Position numbers and translations under genes: made by a program
Shown here: in pieces, positions 1 to 9,292 of the stretch
How the letters are laid out: each line of letters opens with the position of its first letter
Numbering within the stretch: position 1 is the first letter of the stretch
The notes under the pieces: model-generated
Database searches by the model: none
What the model was told of the DNA's origin: nothing
What the model saw: the letters and a program-made list of their open reading frames with translations, nothing else
NCBI GenBank assembly: GCA_963823435.1
Contig: CAWGLN010000001.1
Span: forward strand, 124,001 to 188,000
Direction of reading: 5' to 3'
Length of the DNA stretch: 64,000 nucleotides
Origin: CAKZML01 sp963823435
GTDB taxonomy: Bacteria; Pseudomonadota; Gammaproteobacteria; Steroidobacterales; BM003

Positions 1-187
1 CGTGATTGCACCGAATCCGGCAGTAGATGAACACCGGGAAATGCTGTCTTTGACCAGCCAGGTTCTCTCCAGCCACACGGGAAAATGCCCCTTGCGATCA
101 GCTTTGAACAGCAAGGAATTGCACGCCGCCCTGGCCTGTGTGGATGAAGCCCTCGCGGCTGAATCCCGGATTGCCGAGGCGGGATGA
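1..187 (+). CDS. ptsN: PTS IIA-like nitrogen regulatory protein PtsN, C-terminal fragment
   Basis: Only the last 61 or so codons are present; the frame is open to the left edge of the window. The segment 'VDEHREMLSLTSQVLS' resembles the late part of the EIIA-Ntr domain, where a short helix follows the phrase 'H..LLS.L...'. The phosphorylatable histidine lies upstream and cannot be seen. PtsN is the terminal phosphate acceptor of the nitrogen phosphotransferase system. Its stop overlaps the start of rapZ by 4 bases (ATGA), and ptsN-rapZ adjacency is common in gammaproteobacteria. The assignment rests mostly on that context plus weak similarity. The tail of an HPr kinase or another rapZ neighbour is the main alternative. 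Confidence 0.6.
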   Translation, partial: VIAPNPAVDEHREMLSLTSQVLSSHTGKCPLRSALNSKELHAALACVDEALAAESRIAEAG

Positions 188-1089
188 TGCCGAACAGCGA
201 TATCAGGCTGGTTATCGTCACGGGCCTTTCCGGGTCAGGCAAGAGCATCGCCCTGGATATGCTTGAGGACCTCGACTTCTATTGCATAGACAACCTGCCT
301 TCCGGACTGGTGGAACCGTTCCTGGAACAGGCGGCAGCAGGACGTCTGCACGCCTATCATCGCGCCGCCATCGCACTGGATGCCCGCAACCTGCCGGAGG
401 ACCTGATCAAGGTTCCTGAGATGATCAGCAAGCTGAGAGCCACGGGTCTGCAGGTTGACGTGATTTTTCTTGATGCCGACGACGGCGTGGTTATCAAGCG
501 TTACGCCGAAAGCCGACGCCGTCACCCATTAAGTCGCAAGGGACTGAGCCTGGCAGGTGCTATTGAATTCGAACGGGAGGTACTCAGACCGTTACACGAA
601 ATCGCGGACCTGGTGATCGACAGCAGCCGAACCAATGTGCATCAGCTTCGCAAAATAATCAGCCAACGTGTAGCGGAACATGAATCGGGAAGCCTGGCCC
701 TGAATTTCACTTCATTCGGATTCAAACATGGTTTGCCACACGATGCCGACTACGTTTTTGACGTACGTTTCCTGCCCAACCCCTACTGGGAACACGAATT
801 GCGTGACTTGACCGGACTGGATCCGGCGGTTATTCAGTACCTGGAAAGTCACCAGACGGTTAACGATTTCGTAAAGAACATTACCAGTTTTCTTGAACCC
901 TGCCTGCGGGCACAAAGCCAGCAGAACCGCAGTTTTCTGACTATTGCGGTAGGCTGCACCGGCGGTTTGCACCGGTCAGTGTACCTGTGCGAAAAACTGG
1001 CCAGGCACTTTCTGGTCAGCTATCCGCAGGTAAGCGTAAGACACACGGAATTGATGGACCAGGATCGAATCCCCACCCTGGTGACGTAG
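184..1089 (+). CDS. rapZ: RNase adapter protein RapZ (P-loop nucleotide-binding)
   Basis: RapZ binds nucleotides and, in Escherichia coli, presents the small RNA GlmZ to RNase E, so tuning glucosamine-6-phosphate synthase. The 301-residue protein has a Walker A motif GLSGSGKS at residues 14-21, the conserved 'DNLP' and 'FLDADD' segments of the N-terminal kinase-like domain, and the C-terminal domain motifs 'FKHGLP.DAD..FDVRFLPNPYW' and 'IAVGCTGG.HRSV', which are diagnostic of the family. The length is typical or slightly long. Two consecutive ATG codons open the frame; the first overlaps the ptsN stop and implies translational coupling. The target RNA system cannot be inferred from this window. 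Confidence 0.96.
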   Translation: MMPNSDIRLVIVTGLSGSGKSIALDMLEDLDFYCIDNLPSGLVEPFLEQAAAGRLHAYHRAAIALDARNLPEDLIKVPEMISKLRATGLQVDVIFLDADDGVVIKRYAESRRRHPLSRKGLSLAGAIEFEREVLRPLHEIADLVIDSSRTNVHQLRKIISQRVAEHESGSLALNFTSFGFKHGLPHDADYVFDVRFLPNPYWEHELRDLTGLDPAVIQYLESHQTVNDFVKNITSFLEPCLRAQSQQNRSFLTIAVGCTGGLHRSVYLCEKLARHFLVSYPQVSVRHTELMDQDRIPTLVT

Positions 1090-1164
1090 ACGCACAATTG
1101 CTGCAAGGCTACACTGCGCCCCGTTGTTCAATCCATTGCGAGCGGGCTAACAGAGAGTAGCAGC

Positions 1165-2523
1165 ATGTCGGCAGCCGAGCCCAAAACAATCCCGTCAACA
1201 CGTCTGGAAGCACTCCGCGACGCTTTGGACGAGGGTGCACTGCGCCCGGCGAAACGAATGATCAACGCGCTTCACCCTGCAGAAGTCGCGTCCCTGATTG
1301 AATCCATGCGGCCCTCCGAACGCCAGATTCTTTGGGAACTTGTGCCGGCGGATGACGAGGGCGACATACTCCTGGAGCTCAATGACGAGGTGCGAGCCGG
1401 CATCATCGCCACCATGGACGACCACGAGATCGTGGCCGCCACCGACGGCATGGAACTCGACGACCTGGCCGACTTCCTGACCGACCTGCCGGAAACCATT
1501 ATCCAGCAAGTCATGCACTCCATGGACCAGCAGCACCAGGACCGCTTGCAGGCGGTGCTTGCCTATCCCGAGGACAGTGCCGGCGGCCTGATGAACCCGG
1601 ACACGGTAACCGTGCGGCCGGATGTAAGTATCGATGTGGTGTTACGTTACCTGCGTTTGAGTGGCGGGGTACCTGACAAAACTGACGCCCTGTTTGTGGT
1701 CAATCGCCATGATTTGTACCTGGGCACCCTGTCGCTCACCAGCCTGCTGACTGCCGACACGTCATTGGCGGTATCAGAGGTGATGGATTCCGACCCGGTG
1801 GTGTTGCTGGCGGACACACCGGAGGCGGAGGTGGCAAAACAGTTCTCCAACAGGGATCTTCTTTCTGCGGCTGTGGTGGACGAAAAAGGCCTACTCCTCG
1901 GCCGCATTACCATTGATGACGTGGTTGACGTCATTCGTGAGCAGGGTGAGCACTCCCTGATGAGTATGGCCGGTCTGGATGAGGACGAGGACATGTTCGC
2001 GCCGGTCTTCATCAGCGCGCGCCGGCGGGCAATCTGGCTGGGTGTGAACCTCGCCACCGCGTTCCTTGCCGCCTGGGTTGTCGGTCTGTTTCAGGCCACC
2101 CTGGAGAAGGTAGTGATCCTGGCGGTACTCATGCCTATCGTCGCCAGCATGGGGGGCATCGCCGGCAGCCAGACCCTGACCCTGATCATCCGTGGTATCG
2201 CCCTGGGCCAGGTGGAACGGTCCAACGCCGGCTGGCTATTCAACAAGGAAATCATGGTCGGCCTGCTCAATGGACTCATGTGGGCCGGCATGGTCGCGGT
2301 GGCGGTAATTCTCTGGTTCGGCGACTGGCGTATCGGTTTGGTAATAGCCATCGCACTGGTCATCAACCTGGTGGTTGCCGCAATTTCAGGCGTGGGTATT
2401 CCGCTGCTGTTGCGTCGCCTGGGGGTAGATCCAGCCCTTGCGGGTAGCGTCGTACTGACAACGCTCACCGATGTCATCGGATTCGCCACATTTTTAGGGC
2501 TCGGTGCCTTGCTGCTTACCTGA
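1165..2523 (+). CDS. mgtE: Magnesium transporter MgtE
   Basis: This is a 452-residue Mg2+ channel/transporter of the inner membrane. Residues 1 to about 130 form the cytoplasmic N-domain (superhelical, 'LHPAEVASLIE', 'LPAD'). Two CBS domains follow at roughly 130-255, with 'AYPEDSAGGLMNP' at their start and 'GLLLGRITIDDVVDVI' at their end. A connecting helix then leads to five membrane segments (about 285-452), including the pore segment 'MPIVASMGGIAGSQTLTLIIRG'-like region with its conserved GGxxGxQ signature. The CBS domains sense Mg2+ in characterised MgtE proteins. The gene starts 75 bases after rapZ on the same strand and may belong to the same transcript. Confidence 0.96.
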   Translation: MSAAEPKTIPSTRLEALRDALDEGALRPAKRMINALHPAEVASLIESMRPSERQILWELVPADDEGDILLELNDEVRAGIIATMDDHEIVAATDGMELDDLADFLTDLPETIIQQVMHSMDQQHQDRLQAVLAYPEDSAGGLMNPDTVTVRPDVSIDVVLRYLRLSGGVPDKTDALFVVNRHDLYLGTLSLTSLLTADTSLAVSEVMDSDPVVLLADTPEAEVAKQFSNRDLLSAAVVDEKGLLLGRITIDDVVDVIREQGEHSLMSMAGLDEDEDMFAPVFISARRRAIWLGVNLATAFLAAWVVGLFQATLEKVVILAVLMPIVASMGGIAGSQTLTLIIRGIALGQVERSNAGWLFNKEIMVGLLNGLMWAGMVAVAVILWFGDWRIGLVIAIALVINLVVAAISGVGIPLLLRRLGVDPALAGSVVLTTLTDVIGFATFLGLGALLLT

Positions 2524-2738
2524 GCGATCCAGTTTCAGCCGGGTATGGGTCCCGCCAGGAGCAACGCCTGCCAGGACACTGTCCGTCACTCTCTGACTTC
2601 CTGGCCGACATCGTCCTGCGCACCTCTCGCGTCGCAAACTGTGTCAGGCCTATCCTGTTTAGTGCTAACCTTGCCCGGTGCGTTTCAGATGCACATGGAA
2701 CGTAGTGGGGCAGAGACAATATCCCGGGAGCATACAAG

Positions 2739-3269
2739 ATGAGAACCTTCGAAATTATCCTGGCCACGCTGGCCCTCTGCCTGGCCCTGGCATTCCAGAC
2801 CTGCTGGTCGGCAGAAACGATTTCGGAGGGCGACCTTGCTCCGGCCTTCCGCTTGCAGGATCAAACCGGTAGCTGGCATACGCTCGACGATTACAAGGGT
2901 AAATGGGTGGTCCTGTATTTTTATCCCAAGGACGACACCCCCGGCTGCACTACTGAAGCCTGTAATTTTCGCGATGACATCTTTGCCTTTCGCAAGCTGG
3001 GCGTGGTGATCCTGGGTGTAAGCACGGACGATGTGGAATCGCACCAGAAGTTTGCGGAAAAGCACAGTCTCCCGTTTTCCCTGCTGGCTGATCCAAAGGG
3101 CGAAACCTCTGCGCAATACGGAGCCCTGCGTAACCTGGGCGTGTTGATATACGCCAAGCGTCATAGTTTCCTGATTAACCCGGACGGCGTGATAGCCAGG
3201 CACTATCAAGAGGTGGACCCGGACACGCACTCGGCACAAATCATGACCGACCTGCAAGGCCTGATGTAG
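2739..3269 (+). CDS. Bcp-type peroxiredoxin with signal peptide
   Basis: A 176-residue thiol peroxidase of the AhpC/TSA (PrxQ/Bcp) group. The first 24 or so residues form a hydrophobic signal sequence ending near 'CWSA', so the enzyme is probably exported to the periplasm; cytoplasmic Bcp lacks this. The active-site signature 'YPKDDTPGCTTEAC' contains the peroxidatic cysteine (Cys70) in the P-x3-T-x2-C pattern and a second cysteine five residues later (Cys75), as in atypical 2-Cys Bcp enzymes. It reduces hydroperoxides with thioredoxin-like donors. The ATG follows a purine-rich stretch. It converges with the VWA gene downstream, and a GC-rich hairpin at 3282-3299 lies between them. Confidence 0.9.
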   Translation: MRTFEIILATLALCLALAFQTCWSAETISEGDLAPAFRLQDQTGSWHTLDDYKGKWVVLYFYPKDDTPGCTTEACNFRDDIFAFRKLGVVILGVSTDDVESHQKFAEKHSLPFSLLADPKGETSAQYGALRNLGVLIYAKRHSFLINPDGVIARHYQEVDPDTHSAQIMTDLQGLM

Positions 3270-3310
3270 CCGTCCAAACTGCCCGGCGCCGAAGCCGGGG
3301 AGCCTCCGGT

Positions 3311-4486
3311 CTAGAGCAGGCTACGCATGGCTTCGCCCAGGCCATCGATGGTGAGCGGAAACATGCGGTCGTCCATCAACTCACGCAACATTTCAATTGA
3401 CGGTGTGTAGTCCCAGCGCGACCGGGGTTCCGGATTCAACCAGACGCTCTTGGGATAGGTTTTCAGCAGACGCCGCATCCAGACTGCACCGGCTTCCTCG
3501 TTCAAATGCTCGACACTGCCACCCGGGTAGCTGATCTCGTAGGGACTCATGGTGGCGTCACCAACGAACACCACCTTGTAATCGGCGCTGTAGCGGTGCA
3601 TCACATCCCAGGTCGGCATACGTTGATTGTATCGCCTGCGATTATCCTTCCAGACACCTTCATAGACACAGTTATGAAAGTAAAAATATTCCAGGCGCTT
3701 GAATTCACTCCTGGCCGCGGAAAATAACTCCTCGCATACCCTCACGTGGTCATCCATCGATCCACCGGCATCCAGGAACAGCAATACCTTCACTGAATTA
3801 TGCCGTTCCGGCACCATCTTGATGTCCAGCATGCCTCCGTTCCTGGCGGTTGAACGAATGGTGTCATCCAGATCCAGTTCCTCGGCAGCGCCCTGCCGGG
3901 CGAATCGCCGCAACCTGCGCAGGGCCACTTTCATATTGCGAGTGCCCAGTTCCAGGGTATCGTCCAGGTTGCGAAATTCCCGCTTGTCCCAGACTTTCAC
4001 GGCGCGACGATGACGGCTTTCTGCCTGGCCAATACGCACGCCCTCGGGATTGTAGCCATAGGCGCCAAACGGCGAGGTCCCGCCGGTGCCAATCCACTTG
4101 CTGCCACCCTGGTGACGTTCTTTTTGTTCTTCCAGGCGCTTGCGCAAGGTCTCCATGAGCTTGTCCCAGCCGCCCATGGCCTCGATCCTGGCCTTGTCTT
4201 CGTCGCTGAGCGTCAGTTCAAGCTGTCGGCGCAGCCATTCGTCCGGGACATTGCCCATCTGCTCCCCCAGCAGTGTCTCCACCCCGCGGAAATGGACGCT
4301 GAACACCTGGTCAAACAGATCGAACCTGGTCTCGTCCTTTATCAGCGCGCTGCGGGCCAGGTAATAAAAATCATCCACGCTATAACCGGCCAGACCCGCA
4401 TCCAGGGCATCCAGCAGGGTCAGGAACTCGGGCAGCGACACTCGCAACCCGGCTTCTCGCAGCATGAAAAAAAACTTAACGAGCAT
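3311..4486 (-). CDS. VWA domain-containing protein, CoxE-like
   Basis: A 391-residue protein of the CoxE/YehP-like von Willebrand factor A family that works with MoxR-type AAA ATPases. The N-terminal half is helical and charged ('FFFMLREAGLRVSLPEFL'), typical of these proteins. The VWA domain starts near residue 230 with 'VLLFLDAGGSMDDHV', a MIDAS-like metal site in which the usual DxSxS is DAGGS. The C-terminus has 'VFVGDATMSPYEI' and 'VWLNPEPRSRWDYTPS', conserved in the group. The gene overlaps the upstream AAA ATPase by 11 bases, so the two are translationally coupled. Known pairs act as metal-cofactor or complex-assembly chaperones; the client here is unknown. Confidence 0.88.
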   Translation of the reverse strand: MLVKFFFMLREAGLRVSLPEFLTLLDALDAGLAGYSVDDFYYLARSALIKDETRFDLFDQVFSVHFRGVETLLGEQMGNVPDEWLRRQLELTLSDEDKARIEAMGGWDKLMETLRKRLEEQKERHQGGSKWIGTGGTSPFGAYGYNPEGVRIGQAESRHRRAVKVWDKREFRNLDDTLELGTRNMKVALRRLRRFARQGAAEELDLDDTIRSTARNGGMLDIKMVPERHNSVKVLLFLDAGGSMDDHVRVCEELFSAARSEFKRLEYFYFHNCVYEGVWKDNRRRYNQRMPTWDVMHRYSADYKVVFVGDATMSPYEISYPGGSVEHLNEEAGAVWMRRLLKTYPKSVWLNPEPRSRWDYTPSIEMLRELMDDRMFPLTIDGLGEAMRSLL

Positions 4487-5330
4487 CCCGTCGATTCAGA
4501 AATATCAGCTGCTCAAACAAGTGCACGTCCTGCTCGTTTTTCAGCAAGGCGCCATAAAAAGGCGGAAGGGAACTCCGCTTGTCGCCCTCGCGCAAGGCTT
4601 CCGCGGGCACATCCTCCGCCAGCAAGAGTTTGATCCAGTCCAGCAGCTCCGAAGTGGAGGGCTTCTTCTTCAGTCCCGGCGTTTCCCTTAACTGGTAGAA
4701 GGCATTCAGCGCTTCAGCAAGCAGCTTCTTCTTCAGTCCCGGGTGGTGCACTTCCACAATGCTGGTCATGGTGTCCGGGTCCGGAAACTGGATGTAATGG
4801 AAGAAACACCGTCGCAGGAATGCGTCCGGCAGTTCCTTCTCGTTATTGCTGGTAATGATGATGATCGGCCTGTGCCTTGCCTTAACCAGCTCGCGAGTCT
4901 CGTAAACGAAGAACTCCATGCGATCCAGTTCGCGCAGCAAATCATTCGGGAATTCGATATCCGCCTTGTCGATCTCGTCGATCAACAGCACCGGCTGTAC
5001 ATCCGAATCAAACGCCTCCCACATGGCGCCCCTGACGATGTAATTGCCAATCTCGTGAACCCGTTCATTACCCAGCTGGGAATCACGCAGCCGCGCCACT
5101 GCGTCATATTCGTACAAGCCTTGCTGGGCCTTGGTCGTGGACTTGATATGCCACTGGAACAACGGCAGACCCAGCGCAAGCGCCACCTCCTCTGCCAGCT
5201 GGGTCTTGCCGGTACCCGGTTCACCCTTTATCAGTATCGGCCGTCCCAGGGTGACCCCGGCATTGACCGCGGCCATCAGGTCCTTGGTCGCAATATATCT
5301 CTCGGTACCCTCAAATCGTCCTTCTCGCAC
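4476..5330 (-). CDS. MoxR-type AAA+ ATPase
   Basis: A 284-residue AAA+ ATPase of the MoxR/CoxD group. Walker A is GEPGTGKT (about residues 37-44) and Walker B is 'PVLLIDEIDKAD'; the sensor-1 region reads 'IIITSNNEKELPDAFLRRC'. These ATPases remodel or activate partner complexes together with a VWA protein, which is encoded immediately downstream with an 11-base overlap. The GTG start at 5330 is preceded by GGGAG at suitable spacing. No obvious client operon (such as CO dehydrogenase or methanol dehydrogenase) lies in the window, so the pair's substrate stays open. Confidence 0.92.
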   Translation of the reverse strand: MREGRFEGTERYIATKDLMAAVNAGVTLGRPILIKGEPGTGKTQLAEEVALALGLPLFQWHIKSTTKAQQGLYEYDAVARLRDSQLGNERVHEIGNYIVRGAMWEAFDSDVQPVLLIDEIDKADIEFPNDLLRELDRMEFFVYETRELVKARHRPIIIITSNNEKELPDAFLRRCFFHYIQFPDPDTMTSIVEVHHPGLKKKLLAEALNAFYQLRETPGLKKKPSTSELLDWIKLLLAEDVPAEALREGDKRSSLPPFYGALLKNEQDVHLFEQLIFLNRRDAR

Positions 5331-5354
5331 TAATCTGATCTCCCTGTGCGGGCG

Positions 5355-7733
5355 CTAGCGCCCGGCCGGTTGTAACTCAAGCACATGGTGGCTGGCCGCC
5401 GGTTGAAAATCCGCCATTTTGCCTTTCGCCCACAATTCATGCCCACGACTGTAGAAATCGGACAAGGGATGACCACTCTGCCCGCCGGGCATATGGAAGT
5501 AGCCTGTCAGCGAGGCTCCCGGGGATACTGCAAAACGCTCCGAGGCCCCGAAGCTACGCCCCTGTACCCGTGGCATATTCGTGTCCCCCGGGAGTGGTTC
5601 GGCAGGCATATTCAACAAGTCACCCAGCAACGGAATTGACCCACTGAGCGGGTGGCGAATCGACATAACATTCAATTTTCCCCAGGCGTGGCCGTTCAGC
5701 TCTCCGGGGTATTCCTCCGAGTAGGCCTCCAACAGTTCGTCCACCGTCTGCAACAGGAACTGTTGCCAGTCTGCGTAGGCTGAATCGAGCAAGTGAACCG
5801 GGCGCTGGGTCACCAGTTGCCACAGCGAGGCTTCAAACTGCCACGGAGCCCGAACGGACTGGTCAGGATAGGCCGCGATAAACTGCCTTAGCAGACTCTG
5901 GTATATCGCTTCCTGCACCATCATCCGGTAAGCCCGGACTATCCGGTACCCCACCGAATCCACACTGGCGCGAGCGGTCCATCCCTCGACCAGTTCGCGC
6001 AACTGCTCTCTGCCGGGCGACCCCTCCACTGCCTGGGCATCCAGGAGCTCCAGCAGCAAGCCCCTCCAGGGCTCAAGGAAAAGCGCTCGATCATCCAGCT
6101 GCACGGCCAGCATGTCCGCCAGTACGGGCTTGTGCAGCGACATCAGGTCATCACGAATCTGCCTGCTGCGAGCACCCAGGGCATAGCCCCCATCACCAAT
6201 TATGGCCAGGTCCCGGTCGCTGACAACCCGGCTGTTGGCCGTCCAGATGACGCCCGATTCCGGATTCAGGATGCGTGGATACTCGTCCGGATCCAACCAG
6301 CCCTGCCAAACCGACTCCGGCCGCGTAGCCTCCGCCGCATCCCAATCGGCCTTGTCACCCCTGCGTGGAATACGTCCCATGATGGTCCAGCCAATATTCC
6401 CCTGGTCGTCCGCGGCAACAAAGTTTTGCGGCGGTGTGCCTGCCCGGCTGGCGATCGCCATGGCCTGCTCGACACTGCTTGCCTGCTCCATCTGGAGCAG
6501 ACCCAGGTTGCTTGCGTCCGGATCGTGGGCAGTCCAGGAAAGTGCGTAACTGTTGCCAAAATACTCAACCACCGGACCCCAGGGACTGGCCCGGACATGC
6601 AGGCTTTGGGCCGGCTGTCCTTTTACCTCAATGAGTTCATCCACCGACTCGAAGGCACTCCAGGCGTGGGCGGTGCGGTAGCGAGCGGGGTCTTGCGGAT
6701 CGATCTCAAGCGCCACCAGGTCCACCCAGTCTCCATAACTGTTGGTGAAACCCCAGGCGATCTTTCCGTTGCTTCCTGCCACCACTGCCGGCACCCCCGG
6801 CAGGGTAACGCCGGTGATATCCAGCGTCCCGGTGATCTGCAAGCGGGCACGGTACCAGGTATTCGGGACCTGGATGCCGAGGTGCATATCGTTGGCAAGC
6901 ATTGCCTTTCCGGTACCGCTACGCCAACCTGCTATGGCCCAGTTGTTGCTGCCAGGTATCTCGACTGCCTGCTGCTCAAGTCCGATCAGGCGGCCAGCGC
7001 CGGGGCGCGGGTTCGAAGCCGACAACTCGCGCAGGTTCATCAAATCCGGACCGGGAATCTGCGGGGATGACAACGCCTCACCCTCCAGGGGTGCGTCCCA
7101 GGGTCCACCGGCAGGTTGCAAAAAGTCAGCCACAGCGGCCGGATAGAATTGGCGAATGGCGATTCTCATGGCCTCTTGCGAACCCGAACCATCATTCAAC
7201 TGCAGGAACATGGAGTACAGGACCAGCATGGAGTCTTCCGGCAGCCAGGGTTGGGGTTCGGCGGCCAGCAACCAATACTCGAAAGGCCGCGCAGCCAGGC
7301 TGTCCAGACCCTGGTTGACACCCCGCGCATAGGCCTGCAGAAGTCTCTGTTCTTCCAGGTTCATACCGGCCCAATTGCGCCGGGCCACATCGCGAAAACG
7401 ATGGATGCGGTTGCCCTGGTCAGTTGCCAGCGCCGCCGGGCCCACCAGGGCGGACAGTTCCCCGGCAGACATTCTTCGCGATAGATCCATCTGGAAGAAA
7501 CGATCCTGTGCATGCACGAAACCCAGGGCCTGGGCCAGGTCGGCCCTGTCTCCGGCGCTGAGGGTAACCGCGCCCACATCGTCGCGTTCGATCAACACCG
7601 TAGCTGACAGGCCGGTTACCTGCACGGATCCATCCAGTAAAGGCAGGCTGGCTCGCAACACCATCCACAGCGAACCCAGCCCCAGCAGCAGAACGATCAA
7701 AACAGCCAGCGCGATGCGCTTGATAGGTTTCAT
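5355..7733 (-). CDS. Penicillin acylase family protein (Ntn hydrolase)
   Basis: A 792-residue N-terminal-nucleophile hydrolase precursor. It begins with a membrane-spanning or signal segment ('IALAVLIVLLLGLGSLWMVL'), so it is exported or anchored in the periplasm. The A chain carries 'AQALGFVHAQDRFFQMDLSRR', a family hallmark. The self-cleavage site is at 'PGSNNWAI' near residue 260, where the serine becomes the catalytic N-terminus of the B chain. Later motifs such as 'LANDMHL' and 'NTWYRARL' are also typical. Family members cleave amide bonds of penicillins, acyl-homoserine lactones or other acylated amines; the substrate cannot be assigned. I chose the ATG at 7733 because the AAGGGTG ribosome site would be too close to the GTG six bases upstream. 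Confidence 0.92.
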   Translation of the reverse strand: MKPIKRIALAVLIVLLLGLGSLWMVLRASLPLLDGSVQVTGLSATVLIERDDVGAVTLSAGDRADLAQALGFVHAQDRFFQMDLSRRMSAGELSALVGPAALATDQGNRIHRFRDVARRNWAGMNLEEQRLLQAYARGVNQGLDSLAARPFEYWLLAAEPQPWLPEDSMLVLYSMFLQLNDGSGSQEAMRIAIRQFYPAAVADFLQPAGGPWDAPLEGEALSSPQIPGPDLMNLRELSASNPRPGAGRLIGLEQQAVEIPGSNNWAIAGWRSGTGKAMLANDMHLGIQVPNTWYRARLQITGTLDITGVTLPGVPAVVAGSNGKIAWGFTNSYGDWVDLVALEIDPQDPARYRTAHAWSAFESVDELIEVKGQPAQSLHVRASPWGPVVEYFGNSYALSWTAHDPDASNLGLLQMEQASSVEQAMAIASRAGTPPQNFVAADDQGNIGWTIMGRIPRRGDKADWDAAEATRPESVWQGWLDPDEYPRILNPESGVIWTANSRVVSDRDLAIIGDGGYALGARSRQIRDDLMSLHKPVLADMLAVQLDDRALFLEPWRGLLLELLDAQAVEGSPGREQLRELVEGWTARASVDSVGYRIVRAYRMMVQEAIYQSLLRQFIAAYPDQSVRAPWQFEASLWQLVTQRPVHLLDSAYADWQQFLLQTVDELLEAYSEEYPGELNGHAWGKLNVMSIRHPLSGSIPLLGDLLNMPAEPLPGDTNMPRVQGRSFGASERFAVSPGASLTGYFHMPGGQSGHPLSDFYSRGHELWAKGKMADFQPAASHHVLELQPAGR

Positions 7734-7822
7734 AGTCACCCTTTACGCCGATGTTGAACGGGAAGACGGTCTGCATATCCACGACCTGCGCCAAGCCCGG
7801 TCAACCCAAAGGCAGGAAAATA

Positions 7823-9254
7823 TCAGCCCCTGGGAACTTGCAGTATCTTCATGGCATTGGTGCCGCCCGAAACACCCTTCATGTCACCCTTGGTGAATAT
7901 CACAAAGTCATCAGGCGCCACCGCAGCCCTGCTGGTCAATACACCGAAGGCTCTAAGATATGTTTCCAGCGAGTTGCCTTTCACCACATCAAAGGCCACC
8001 GGATAAACGCCCCGGTACATCTGTACCCTGCGGCGGGTTGCAGGCCCTCCGGGTAAACGCATATATGGGGATATCCGTGCGGATACGTGACATCCACCGG
8101 GCGGTCGTGCCGGACTCCGTAAACGCTACAATCGCCTTCACATTCAAGTGGTTGGCCGTATACATGGTGGCCATGGCGATCGCCTCATCAATTACCAGGA
8201 AATTATCCTTGCGCTCTGTGCGCCGCACGCTGCCGGCGGCCTGGTGACGCTCTGCATCCTCGCAAACCCTGGCCATGGCGTTGACCACTGCCACCGGGCG
8301 CCTGCCCACCGCGGTTTCGGCGGAGAGCATGACCGCATCGGTCCCGTCCAGCACCGCATTGGCCACATCCGACACCTCCGCACGGGTGGGTAACGGCTGG
8401 GTAATCATGGACTCCATCATCTGGGTCGCGGTGATAGAAATCTTGTTGCGCTTGCGGGTCATGGCGAGAATGCGTTTCTGGATGCCCGGCACGCTGGCGT
8501 AACCAACCTCCACGCCCAGGTCACCCCTGGCAATCATGACCGCATCACTGGCTTCAACGATATTTTCCAGGTCGGCCACTGCCTCCGCACGCTCAATCTT
8601 GGCGACGATGAGACCCTCGCCACCTGCATCTCGAAGCAAGCTGCGGGCGTTTTCCACGTCATCTGCACAACGCGGAAAAGACACGGCGAGGAAATCCAGT
8701 TCCATTTTGGCCGCCGCCACGATGTCTTCCAGGTCCTTCTCGGTCAGCGCGGGTGCGGATAATCCTCCGCCCTGTCGATTCATACCCTTGTTGTCAGACA
8801 ACCTGCCACCCACGCTGACCTGGCAAATCACACGCCTGCCATCGACAGCGGTAACCCTCATTTCGATCTGGCCGTCATCCAGCAACAGCACGTCACCGGC
8901 GGATACATCCTGCGCCAGCATGGGGTAGGTGGTACCTACCTGGCCCATGTCGCCCGCATGTTCGTCCAGGTCCGGGTTGAGTATGAATTGCGCCCCATCC
9001 ACCAGGTCAATCGGCCCGTTGGCGAATTTTGCAATGCGTATCTTCGGTCCCTGGAGGTCACCCATGATACCGATATCCAGTCCCAGTTCTGCACTGACCC
9101 GTCGAACCTCCGAGACCCGGAAGTTGCGCTCCTCGGCATTGCCGTGAGAGAAATTTACCCTGACTACGTTTACGCCTGCCTGGAACATACGGGCGAGAAC
9201 CTTGGGGTCATCGGTGGACGGTCCGAGGGTCGCTATAATTTTTGTACTACGCAT
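7823..9254 (-). CDS. pyk: Pyruvate kinase (frameshifted in this assembly)
   Basis: Pyruvate kinase makes pyruvate and ATP from phosphoenolpyruvate and ADP. The N-terminal part ('RSTKIIATLGPSTDDPK', 'GDLQGPKIRI') and the barrel motifs 'IERAEAVADLE', 'IMIARGDLGVEV' and 'TQMMESMI' are intact. The frame is lost after 'IPIYAFTR' near 8045-8060, and the C-terminal domain ('TRRRVQMYRGVYPV' to 'FTKGDMKGVSGGTNAMKIL') continues in the neighbouring frame. Removing one base in the CCC run at 8045-8047 (+ strand) restores a 476-residue protein of normal length. A sequencing error is more likely than inactivation, because both halves are well conserved. It is the last gene of tkt-gap-pgk-pyk and starts 38 bases after pgk. 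Confidence 0.93.
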
Positions 9255-9292
9255 CAATTACCACCAACTCATGAGAACGAGAAAAAAGTTAT

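Noticed and set aside
3282..3299. GC hairpin between the peroxiredoxin and VWA genes as a terminator
   Set aside because: The six-base stem is not followed by a T run on either strand, so it is not listed as a terminator.
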